A stretch of DNA of 61,323 nucleotides, taken from contig NZ_AJLR01000121.1 in the NCBI RefSeq assembly GCF_000307855.1, positions 1 through 61,323 of the forward strand, in the 5' to 3' direction. The DNA is from Schinkia azotoformans LMG 9581. Its GTDB lineage: Bacteria; Bacillota; Bacilli; Bacillales; Bacillaceae_J. Positions 54,195-61,323 of this stretch are shown piece after piece (within the stretch, counting starts at the first letter, position 1; each line of letters opens with the position of its first letter). The notes beneath the pieces were generated by a model that saw only the letters and a program-made list of their open reading frames with translations, made no database searches and was not told the origin of the DNA. The translations under genes were made by a program, and so were the position numbers.

Positions 54195-54254
54195 CCCATG
54201 CACCGCTTCTTGAAAGCGAATTTATGAATCAATAAATAGTGGATGGTGTCAAAA

Positions 54255-55001
54255 TTGCTGCGAAAAGTTGAAGGGATTGTCATCCGAACGATTGACTATG
54301 GCGAAACAAATAAGATTGTTAACCTGTTTACAAGAGAAATGGGTAAAATAGGTGTTATGGCACGTGGAGCCAAAAAGCCACAAAGCAGGCTAACGTCCGT
54401 TTCACAAATGTTTATTTATGGACATTTTTTAGTGCAAATGGGCACCGGTTTAGGGACTTTACAGCAAGGCGAAATCATTAATTCCTTTAGGGGACTTAGA
54501 GAGGATCTGGAAAAGTCGGCCTATTCTGCTTATATCGTTGAACTCACCGATAAATTAACAGAGGAAAAAAAGACAAATCCATTTTTATTCGAACTCCTGT
54601 ATCAAACTTTAAATTATATAAACGAAGGAATGGACTTGGAAATACTAACTTATATATATGAAATGAAAATGTTAAATATTGCAGGTATTTATCCAAAACT
54701 TGATGGATGTGTTCATTGTTCAAAAACGCAAGGAAAATTCGCCTTCTCGATTAGAGAAGGCGGTTTTATATGTCATCGTTGTTTCCATATTGATCCCAAT
54801 CTGATTCAGATATCACCAGCAACGCTTAAGTTACTTCGTCTTTTTTATTACTTTGATTTGCATCGTCTTGGAAAAATTTCTGTTAAGGACACGACTAAAA
54901 AAGAACTAAAAACCGTGATTTCGTCGTTATATGATGAATATTCTGGATTGAATCTTAAATCTAAGCGTTTTCTCACCCAACTTGATCGTTTTAAACCTTG
55001 A
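54255..55001 (+). CDS. recO: DNA repair protein RecO
   Basis: 248 residues. An N-terminal OB fold ([20 protein letters not shown]), helical middle, and a zinc finger with CVHC...CHRC ([13 protein letters not shown] and GFICHRCF). It anneals ssDNA and loads RecA with RecF/RecR. TTG 54255 matches the family N-terminus and has GGATGG upstream; ATG 54243 in the same frame is an alternative. Confidence 0.94.
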   Translation: MLRKVEGIVIRTIDYGETNKIVNLFTREMGKIGVMARGAKKPQSRLTSVSQMFIYGHFLVQMGTGLGTLQQGEIINSFRGLREDLEKSAYSAYIVELTDKLTEEKKTNPFLFELLYQTLNYINEGMDLEILTYIYEMKMLNIAGIYPKLDGCVHCSKTQGKFAFSIREGGFICHRCFHIDPNLIQISPATLKLLRLFYYFDLHRLGKISVKDTTKKELKTVISSLYDEYSGLNLKSKRFLTQLDRFKP

Positions 55002-55154
55002 AAAAGGATATTGTTACATACTATTTATTAAGTTTTTAATTTTAATGAAGCATATTATTACTCAATCATCCAAATTAAGCTATAATAAATATATCAATAT
55101 TATAATTAAAATATTACCTTTTTCTTTTATATAGTGTTTTTATGATTTAAGGTG

Positions 55155-55793
55155 GTGAGTACGATAGAACTAAGTAATCGTCAGGAGAAAATTTTGCAAA
55201 TTGTAAAAGATAACGGTCCAATAACAGGTGAACAAATAGCTGATCAATTAAATTTAACTAGAGCGACACTTAGGCCAGATTTAGCTATTTTGACAATGGC
55301 CGGTTATTTAGAAGCGCGTCCGCGTGTAGGATATTTTTATACTGGAAAAACTGGTTCGCAATTATTGACAGAAAAGGTTAAAAAGTTACAAGTTTACCAA
55401 TATCAATCCATGCCTGTTGTCGTTGATGAAGGTGTTTCTGTCTATGATGCTATATGTACAATGTTCCTTGAGGATGTTGGTACATTATTTGTAGTTGACA
55501 AGAACTCAATGTTAGTTGGTGTGCTTTCAAGAAAGGATTTATTACGTGCAAGTCTTGGAAAAACGAACCTTGAGGCTATTCCTGTGAATATAATAATGAC
55601 AAGAATGCCGAATATAACTTTCTGTCAAAAAGATGATTTAATAATCGATGTAGCTGAAAAAATCATTGAAAAACAAATCGATGCAGTTCCGGTTGTTAAA
55701 ATTTCAGGAAAAGGGTACGAAGTTATTGGAAGGTTGACAAAAACCAATATGACAAAGGTACTATTAGAGATAGCAAAAGATGAAATCATCTAA
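55155..55793 (+). CDS. ccpN: CcpN, repressor of gluconeogenic genes
   Basis: 212 residues. An N-terminal winged helix-turn-helix (RQEKILQIVKDNGPITGEQI, NLTRATLRPDLAILTMAGYL) is followed by two CBS domains (SVYDAICTMFLEDVGTLFVV; ITFCQKDDLIIDVAEKIIEKQ). In B. subtilis CcpN represses gapB, pckA and sr1 on glucose. GTG 55155 fits the family start, although AAGGTGG overlaps it closely. It lies directly upstream of its usual partner ppsR. Confidence 0.95.
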   Translation: MSTIELSNRQEKILQIVKDNGPITGEQIADQLNLTRATLRPDLAILTMAGYLEARPRVGYFYTGKTGSQLLTEKVKKLQVYQYQSMPVVVDEGVSVYDAICTMFLEDVGTLFVVDKNSMLVGVLSRKDLLRASLGKTNLEAIPVNIIMTRMPNITFCQKDDLIIDVAEKIIEKQIDAVPVVKISGKGYEVIGRLTKTNMTKVLLEIAKDEII

Positions 55794-55834
55794 TATACAC
55801 AAACAATAAGTAGATGGAAAGGAATGGAGGAATT

Positions 55835-56644
55835 TTGGAAAATGCCAATGTTTATGTTGTATCTGATTCGGTTGGGGAAACGGCTGAGCTCGTTGTAAAA
55901 GCAGCTGCTAGTCAGTTTTATTCATTTGGAATAAATGTGAAACGAATCCCATATGTTGAAGATACTGGAACGCTAAGTGAAGTGATCTCTTTGGCAAAAG
56001 AAAATAATGCTATCATTGCTTTTACATTGGTAGTTCCTAGCATGCGGGATTTCTTAGTTGCTGAGGCAGGGAAAGTTGGTGTTCCTGCTGTCGATATTAT
56101 CGGTCCAATGGTTAAACAGATGCAGGATAGCTATAATAAGAAGCCTCGAGAAGAGCCGGGACTCGTACGCCAATTGGATGAAGATTACTTTAAAAAGGTC
56201 GAAGCAATTGAATTTGCTGTAAAATATGACGACGGTAGGGATCCGCGCGGAATTTTAAGAGCGGATATCGTTCTTCTTGGGGTGTCAAGAACATCAAAGA
56301 CACCGTTATCACAATATTTAGCATTGAAACGTTTAAGGGTTGCTAACATCCCTATTGTGCCTGAAGTTGAGCCGCCAGAGGAATTATTCCAAATTCCGGC
56401 CGAAAAGTGCTTTGCTTTAAAAATAACGCCGGAAAAGTTAAATAATATCCGCAAGGAAAGGTTAAAATCGCTTGGACTTAGTGACACAGCCAGCTATGCT
56501 AATTTAGATCGAATTAAAGAGGAACTATCGTACTTTGATAACCTTGTAAAAAAGATCGGTTGTGAAGTAATAGATGTTTCCAACAAGGCCGTAGAAGAAA
56601 CAGCAAACTTAATATTAAATTTATACGCTAAAAAAATGTCTTAA
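55835..56644 (+). CDS. ppsR: PEP synthase/PPDK regulatory kinase-pyrophosphorylase (YqfL)
   Basis: 269 residues, DUF299 family. P-loop [17 protein letters not shown]. Members switch pyruvate phosphate dikinase or PEP synthase by ADP-dependent phosphorylation and Pi-dependent reversal; in B. subtilis YqfL modulates CcpN activity. TTG 55835 follows GGAGGAA. A long terminator hairpin starts at the stop codon. Confidence 0.93.
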   Translation: MENANVYVVSDSVGETAELVVKAAASQFYSFGINVKRIPYVEDTGTLSEVISLAKENNAIIAFTLVVPSMRDFLVAEAGKVGVPAVDIIGPMVKQMQDSYNKKPREEPGLVRQLDEDYFKKVEAIEFAVKYDDGRDPRGILRADIVLLGVSRTSKTPLSQYLALKRLRVANIPIVPEVEPPEELFQIPAEKCFALKITPEKLNNIRKERLKSLGLSDTASYANLDRIKEELSYFDNLVKKIGCEVIDVSNKAVEETANLILNLYAKKMS

Positions 56645-56731
56645 ATCTCAAAATGTCATGCATTCGTACAATATAGCAATCATAATTGCTTATGGAATAA
56701 TGAATGCTTGATATTCTTGAGATATTTTTTT
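56645..56731 (+). terminator. ppsR terminator (long hairpin)
   Basis: ATCTCAA (56645) pairs with TTGAGAT (56717-56723). Inner ATGTCATGCATTC pairs with GAATGCTTGATAT at 11 of 13 positions, and a central GCAAT/ATTGC stem tops it. A T-run follows. Confidence 0.8.
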
Positions 56732-57053
56732 GATTTATATCTAGAAATTTAAATAACTTTATATTACAATAAAAATTTGTGATTAAATTAAAATTTTTGG
56801 TTTATACTTGACAATGAAAGAATAAACTATATTAGAAAGACTAAAGTATAATTCCCAAGCGTTTCGACAAAAATCAAAATTATAAAATAATTAATTTAAA
56901 GAAGGAATATATAGAGGGATGTAGAATTAAGAAAGATGGTGAAATACTAGAAAAGATTTTATAAAAAATTTCTAAGAAAAATGTCGAAATTTGAAGGGGA
57001 TTTTAATAAGGAGATAGAATAAATATTAAAGGTAGAAAATATGGTGATGCTAG
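56732..57053 (+). promoter_or_regulatory. dnaG-sigA promoter region with Spo0A-box matches
   Basis: TTGACA (56808-56813) and TATTAG (56830-56835) are 16 bases apart and could be the vegetative promoter. TTTCGACAA (56862-56870, inverted TTGTCGAAA) and TGTCGAA (56992-56998) match Spo0A boxes. No gene is visible here; yqxD, which occupies this place in B. subtilis, is absent. Confidence 0.55.
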
Positions 57054-58868
57054 ATGGGAAATCGTATTCCCGAAGAAACCATTGAAGAAATTAGAAATAA
57101 GGTAGACATTGTTGATGTAATTAGTGAATATATCCAATTAAAAAAGCAAGGTCGGAATTATTTCGGTCTATGTCCTTTTCACGGCGAAAAAACGCCTTCT
57201 TTTTCTGTTTCCGCAGATAAACAAATATATCATTGTTTTGGTTGTGGGGCAGGAGGTAATGTTTTTTCGTTTCTTATGAATATTGAAAACTGCTCCTTTA
57301 TGGAGGCTGCAGCAACATTAGCTGAGAAAGTACATATTAATCTTCCTATTCAAAATGAGGTAAGTCCTTTCTCTGAAAAATCCCCTGATTACGCTGAGAT
57401 GTTTCGGGCCCACGACCTATTACAAAAATTTTACCACCACTTGCTGGTAAATACAAAAGAGGGGACTGTAGCAACCAAATATTTGCAGCAAAGAGGCTTT
57501 ACAGAGGAAGTTATTAATAGATTTAAAATTGGTTATGCACCTAATACTTGGGATGTTGCCTCAAGATTTTTGGAAAAAAGAGGCTTCAATCTCCATGAGA
57601 TGGCAAAGGCAGGCCTTATAGTAAGAAAGGATAGTGATGGGACTTATTTTGACCGGTTTCGTGATCGGATAATGTTTCCAATATGGGATAACCAGGGCAG
57701 GACTATCGCATTTGGCGGCCGAATACTCTATGAAGGTGAGCCTAAATATTTAAACAGTCCTGAAACGAAAATATTTAATAAAAGTAAAACATTATACGGA
57801 TTACATCTTGCACGTCCGGAAATCCGCAAAAAGCAGCAGGTGATCCTTTTTGAAGGATATGTTGATGTCATAGCTGCACATCGTGCGGGGGTAGAAAACG
57901 GAGTTGCTTCATTAGGCACCTCGTTAACAGATGAACAAGCGAATATCATACGGAGAAATGCCGAAAACGTGACGATTTGCTACGATTCAGATAGTGCAGG
58001 GATCAATGCAGCTTATCGTGCGGCGAGCGTTTTAACGAATGCCGGTTGTACTGTTAGAGTGTCAAAAATGCCTGAGGGTTTTGATCCAGATGACTATATT
58101 CGAACATATGGATACGAAAGTTTTCAAAATAATGTAATTGGAACAAGCCTAACACTAATGGCATTTAAAATAGAGTTTTTACGAAGAGGTAAAAATCTAC
58201 AAGATGAAGGAGAACTTGTTGCTTATATTGAAGAGGTACTAAAAGAAATAAGTTTACTTCCTAAAGCGGTAGAAAGGGACCGATATTTAAGAGCTCTATC
58301 AGAAGAGTTTTCGATTTCATTGGATGCATTAAAAAGCGAACAATATCAAATATATAGAAAATTGAGAAAAAACAAGGATATTTCAGCTTTTAATCGAAAT
58401 AATAATAACAACTACACAAAGAAAATAGTGGCGAAAAAAAAGCTTTTACCGGCCTATTATAATGCGGAACGTATTTTATTGGCCCATATGCTGAGAAGTG
58501 AAGATATTACTATAAAAGTAAAAGAACAAATAGGCTGTTCTTTTAACATAGATGTTCACAATGCTATAGCTCTATTTGTTTATGGCTATTTTGAAGAAGG
58601 AAATGCTCCTGATGTTGGTGCCATTCTTCAAAGAATTGAGGACGAACAACTTAGGAGAATTGTATCTGAACTTGCTATGTTAAATATTAATATAAATATT
58701 TCCGATGAGGAACTATCAGATTACATTAAACAGGTGTTGAATTATCCAAAATGGTTAAAAATAAAAGATATCGAAACAGAGAAGTTAGAGGCATTAAAAC
58801 AACAGGATATTATTACAGCAGCACAGCTTGCAAAGAAAATCATCGAGCTGAAGAAGAATTTGAAATAA
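57054..58868 (+). CDS. dnaG: DNA primase
   Basis: 604 residues. It makes RNA primers at the replication fork. An N-terminal zinc-binding domain ([13 protein letters not shown] and HCFGCGAGG), the TOPRIM catalytic core ([21 protein letters not shown]) and a C-terminal helicase-interaction domain. ATG 57054 gives the conserved MGNRIPEE start. The ribosome-binding site is weak. It lies 28 nt upstream of the sigA start. Confidence 0.97.
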   Translation: MGNRIPEETIEEIRNKVDIVDVISEYIQLKKQGRNYFGLCPFHGEKTPSFSVSADKQIYHCFGCGAGGNVFSFLMNIENCSFMEAAATLAEKVHINLPIQNEVSPFSEKSPDYAEMFRAHDLLQKFYHHLLVNTKEGTVATKYLQQRGFTEEVINRFKIGYAPNTWDVASRFLEKRGFNLHEMAKAGLIVRKDSDGTYFDRFRDRIMFPIWDNQGRTIAFGGRILYEGEPKYLNSPETKIFNKSKTLYGLHLARPEIRKKQQVILFEGYVDVIAAHRAGVENGVASLGTSLTDEQANIIRRNAENVTICYDSDSAGINAAYRAASVLTNAGCTVRVSKMPEGFDPDDYIRTYGYESFQNNVIGTSLTLMAFKIEFLRRGKNLQDEGELVAYIEEVLKEISLLPKAVERDRYLRALSEEFSISLDALKSEQYQIYRKLRKNKDISAFNRNNNNNYTKKIVAKKKLLPAYYNAERILLAHMLRSEDITIKVKEQIGCSFNIDVHNAIALFVYGYFEEGNAPDVGAILQRIEDEQLRRIVSELAMLNININISDEELSDYIKQVLNYPKWLKIKDIETEKLEALKQQDIITAAQLAKKIIELKKNLK

Positions 58869-58896
58869 GTTGGAATTACTGGAAGGAGGGGAACTG

Positions 58897-60039
58897 ATGG
58901 CTGAAAAAGGGGCTCGTTCTAAAGATATAGAGACAGAAATCACACTTGACCAAGCGAAGGAGCAGGTCATTCAACAAGGGAAAAAAAGAGGAGTAATCAC
59001 TTATGATGAAATAGCTGAGCGATTGTCAGCTTTTGAGCTTGATTCAGACCAGATGGACGAATTTTATGAATACCTAGGTGAAAAAGGTATTGATATAATC
59101 GGGCAGTCAGACGAGGACGAGGATGAGAATGACGAGGATGATCCAAGCTTTAATCAACTTGAGAAAGAAGAAGAGTTTGATTTAAATGACCTCTCCGTTC
59201 CGCCAGGAATAAAGATTAATGACCCTGTTCGGATGTACTTAAAAGAGATTGGCCGTGTAGACTTATTGTCAGCAGATGAAGAAATTCAACTGGCAGAACG
59301 TATTGAAAAAGGGGACGAGGAAGCAAAACGCCGCCTTGCTGAAGCAAACCTAAGACTAGTAGTAAGTATTGCGAAAAGATATGTCGGCCGAGGTATGTTA
59401 TTCCTAGACCTAATTCAAGAAGGAAATATGGGTCTAATTAAAGCTGTTGAGAAATTCGATTACCGAAAAGGGTTTAAGTTTAGTACGTATGCAACATGGT
59501 GGATTCGCCAGGCTATTACACGTGCGATTGCCGACCAAGCAAGAACAATTCGTATCCCTGTTCATATGGTCGAGACGATCAATAAGCTTATTCGGGTCCA
59601 AAGGCAATTATTGCAGGATTTAGGTCGTGAACCATCACCTGAAGAAATTGGGGAGGAAATGGATCTGACACCTGAAAAGGTTCGAGAAATCCTTAAAATC
59701 GCACAAGAGCCTGTATCATTGGAAACACCGATTGGTGAAGAGGATGACTCGCATTTAGGTGATTTTATTGAGGATCAAGAAGCGACTTCTCCATCAGATG
59801 CAGCTGCCTATGAACTTCTAAAAGAACAGCTTGAGGACGTCCTAGACACGTTAACTGATCGTGAAGAAAATGTATTACGCCTTCGCTTTGGATTAGATGA
59901 CGGAAGAACACGGACGCTTGAAGAGGTTGGTAAAGTATTTGGCGTTACCCGTGAACGAATTCGTCAAATTGAAGCAAAAGCCTTACGTAAGCTTCGTCAT
60001 CCAAGCCGAAGTAAACGGCTTAAAGATTTTCTAGAATAA
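58897..60039 (+). CDS. sigA: RNA polymerase major sigma factor sigma-A
   Basis: 380 residues. An acidic region 1.1, then regions 1.2 ([11 protein letters not shown]), 2 ([39 protein letters not shown]), 3 and 4.2 ([20 protein letters not shown]). It directs housekeeping transcription. ATG 58897 follows GGAAGGAGGGG. Confidence 0.98.
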   Translation: MAEKGARSKDIETEITLDQAKEQVIQQGKKRGVITYDEIAERLSAFELDSDQMDEFYEYLGEKGIDIIGQSDEDEDENDEDDPSFNQLEKEEEFDLNDLSVPPGIKINDPVRMYLKEIGRVDLLSADEEIQLAERIEKGDEEAKRRLAEANLRLVVSIAKRYVGRGMLFLDLIQEGNMGLIKAVEKFDYRKGFKFSTYATWWIRQAITRAIADQARTIRIPVHMVETINKLIRVQRQLLQDLGREPSPEEIGEEMDLTPEKVREILKIAQEPVSLETPIGEEDDSHLGDFIEDQEATSPSDAAAYELLKEQLEDVLDTLTDREENVLRLRFGLDDGRTRTLEEVGKVFGVTRERIRQIEAKALRKLRHPSRSKRLKDFLE

Positions 60040-60050
60040 TGCACTTATGA

Positions 60051-60087
60051 TAGTTTACTTCATGTATAATGAAGTAAACTATTTTTT
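60051..60087 (+). terminator. sigA terminator
   Basis: AGTTTACTTCAT pairs perfectly with ATGAAGTAAACT around a short loop, followed by ATTTTTT, twelve bases after the sigA stop codon. Confidence 0.88.
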
Positions 60088-60105
60088 GTCTTGAGGTGGC
60101 CAAGC

Positions 60106-60657
60106 ATGGATGATGCAAGAAAAAATATTGTTCTTAGAGAAATAAAGTACTGGAAAGAACACCGCTTACTACCGGAACAATATTGTGACTTTCTAATAAC
60201 TTTATATACAGAAGGTTCAGAAACAGGACAAGAAGTAACTGAAAAAAAATCATTTTCATTAAAGGACTTCATATTTCAATTAATCAATATTTTAATTATA
60301 TCATTACTCATTTTGACGTTTATTGTAATATATTTTACTGAACTATCTATTGATTTGCAAATAGGCCTAATTACTGTCTTTGTTGGTATGTGCTTTAGTG
60401 GTGCTGTTTTCTTTTATAAGAAGAACCATTCAGTTTTTTTTCATATTGCCCTAATTACTGGTATATTGATTCTATTTTTAGGTTCAGTAAACACCATTTC
60501 AACTATCTTTTTGGGCGCACAAATCGGGTTGATATTGATGATCTTACTTAATTGCTTATTTTGGGTGTTCCTTGGTTTCAGGCTAAAATTAAAATATTTA
60601 ACAATATCAGGAATTGCCGGCGCCCTTCTTTTGATTACATATACTTTTATCTTGTAA
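60106..60657 (+). CDS. hypothetical multi-pass membrane protein
   Basis: 183 residues, family not firmly recognised. A soluble N-terminal ~65 residues (IKYWKEHRLLPEQYCDFLITLY, like the start of some DUF2157-type membrane proteins) is followed by about five hydrophobic segments up to the C-terminus. ATG 60106 follows GAGGTGG. It lies between sigA and cccA, where B. subtilis has no clear counterpart that I recall. Confidence 0.7.
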   Translation: MDDARKNIVLREIKYWKEHRLLPEQYCDFLITLYTEGSETGQEVTEKKSFSLKDFIFQLINILIISLLILTFIVIYFTELSIDLQIGLITVFVGMCFSGAVFFYKKNHSVFFHIALITGILILFLGSVNTISTIFLGAQIGLILMILLNCLFWVFLGFRLKLKYLTISGIAGALLLITYTFIL

Positions 60658-60821
60658 AAATCAGAAATTTCAGCAAAATAACCTTATTTTAGTATAAAAA
60701 TAGATTTTTTTTCGTGAAACTTAACAGAACCCCTTTCACTAAACAGTTATTTAAAGTAAAATATAAAGTGTTGTAATAGAATAGGTAAAACATTGGACTA
60801 CATACATAAGGAGGAAATGAA

Positions 60822-61190
60822 ATGAAAAATCCATTAATGCCATTAGCATCCATTGCTATTCTTGGTATCATTTTAATGGTCGTTGTTTCTTATTGGGGAT
60901 TAAACAATGCTGACAAAATGTTAGCAGCTCAAGAAGAAAAAGGACAAGCTACTGAACAAGCAGCACCAGCAGCAGACGATCCAGAAGGAATGGTAAAAGC
61001 AAGCTGTGCTTCATGTCATGGTCAAAACTTAGAAGGTGGAGTTGGACCTGCATTAGCTGACGTTGGAAGCAGACTTTCAGCTGAAGAGATTGCAAATATC
61101 ATTAATAATGGAAAAAATGCTATGCCTGCAGGAATGGTAGACCCTGCAAAAGCTGAGGTAATTGCTGCATGGTTGGCAGAACAAAAATAG
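60822..61190 (+). CDS. cccA: cytochrome c-550 (CccA)
   Basis: 122 residues. An N-terminal membrane anchor (MPLASIAILGIILMVVVSYW), an Ala/Glu-rich linker, and a class I cytochrome c domain with the heme motif CASCH and the distal Met in GKNAMPAGMVDP. It carries electrons on the outer face of the membrane, probably to a terminal oxidase. AAGGAGGAAATG precedes the start; terminator follows. Confidence 0.96.
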   Translation: MKNPLMPLASIAILGIILMVVVSYWGLNNADKMLAAQEEKGQATEQAAPAADDPEGMVKASCASCHGQNLEGGVGPALADVGSRLSAEEIANIINNGKNAMPAGMVDPAKAEVIAAWLAEQK

Positions 61191-61210
61191 TTAGTAACTA
61201 ATAGAATTCA

Positions 61211-61244
61211 AAAGCTTTCTACTAAAGGTAGAAAGCTTTTTTTA
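61211..61244 (+). terminator. cccA terminator
   Basis: AAAGCTTTCTAC pairs perfectly with GTAGAAAGCTTT, followed by a T-run. Confidence 0.9.
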
Positions 61245-61249
61245 CATCA

Positions 61250-61323
61250 TTGTCTAGCTCTAGCGCCTATCGCTTAGCAAACTTCAGGTCTCCTCCCTAC
61301 GATAAGTCAACTAAGAATTGCTG
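61250..61323 (-). repeat. dispersed ~150-bp repeat, partial at window edge
   Basis: TTGTCTAGCTCTAGCGCCTA and CTCCTCCCTACGATAAGTCAA match the left half of copy A (9261-9408). It runs off the end of the window, so its full length is unknown. Confidence 0.75.

Overview
This window is A+T-rich chromosomal DNA from an endospore-forming Bacillaceae (Bacillus/Neobacillus-like; species not assignable by eye). The evidence is the gene content and order. From about 14 kb to the right end it follows the Bacillus subtilis block sda-yqeG-yqeH-aroE-yhbY-nadD-yqeK-rsfS-yqeM-comER-comEABC-yqzM-holA-rpsT-gpr-spoIIP-lepA-hemW-hrcA-grpE-dnaK-dnaJ-prmA-rsmE-mtaB-yqeW-rpsU-yqeY-yqeZ-floA-yqfBCD-phoH-pgpH-ybeY-dgkA-cdd-era-yqzL-recO-ccpN-ppsR-dnaG-sigA-cccA. 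No rRNA, tRNA, CRISPR array, prophage or complete insertion sequence was seen.

Left region (1-14 kb) is accessory. It holds a hypothetical membrane protein, a VOC protein, an AraC-type regulator, a decayed membrane-protein gene and a tiny Cys-rich DUF1540 gene. Next comes the most notable system: a two-gene encapsulin nanocompartment operon. It encodes a family 1 shell protein and an IMEF-type ferritin-like cargo carrying a C-terminal targeting peptide. Two genes with Fur boxes in or at their promoters flank it: an unrecognised 154-residue protein and a DUF2325 protein. After that come a Zur-boxed zinc-binding lipoprotein, a FixH/YtkA-like lipoprotein, an uninterrupted sigK, a NapH-type ferredoxin with a well-placed FNR-like box, the phosphatidylethanolamine genes pssA/psd, a zinc-ribbon hypothetical and an ArsB/NhaD-type permease.

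Central and right region (14-61 kb) is the conserved core. It covers ribosome assembly (yqeH, yhbY, rsfS, era, lepA, ybeY), NAD and shikimate synthesis, competence DNA uptake (comE), DNA replication (holA, dnaG), the HrcA/CIRCE heat-shock operon, RNA/protein modification (prmA, rsmE, mtaB), membrane quality control (yqeZ, floA), sporulation (gpr, spoIIP, yqfCD), c-di-AMP turnover (pgpH), carbon control (ccpN, ppsR) and the primase/major sigma pair. The sda-yqeG intergenic region carries a DnaA-box cluster beside matches to Spo0A boxes.

Non-coding structure is unusually rich. A ~105-bp structured repeat occurs three times, each just upstream of a start (aroE, lepA, yqeZ), with base changes that preserve pairing. 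There is a 52-bp tandem array after deoC and a ~150-bp dispersed repeat in full and partial copies. Several long palindromes punctuate operon junctions, including a 20-bp perfect stem plus T-run only 28 nt before pgpH. Many CDS starts below were moved to internal GTG/TTG/ATG codons on the basis of ribosome-binding sites and remembered family alignments.
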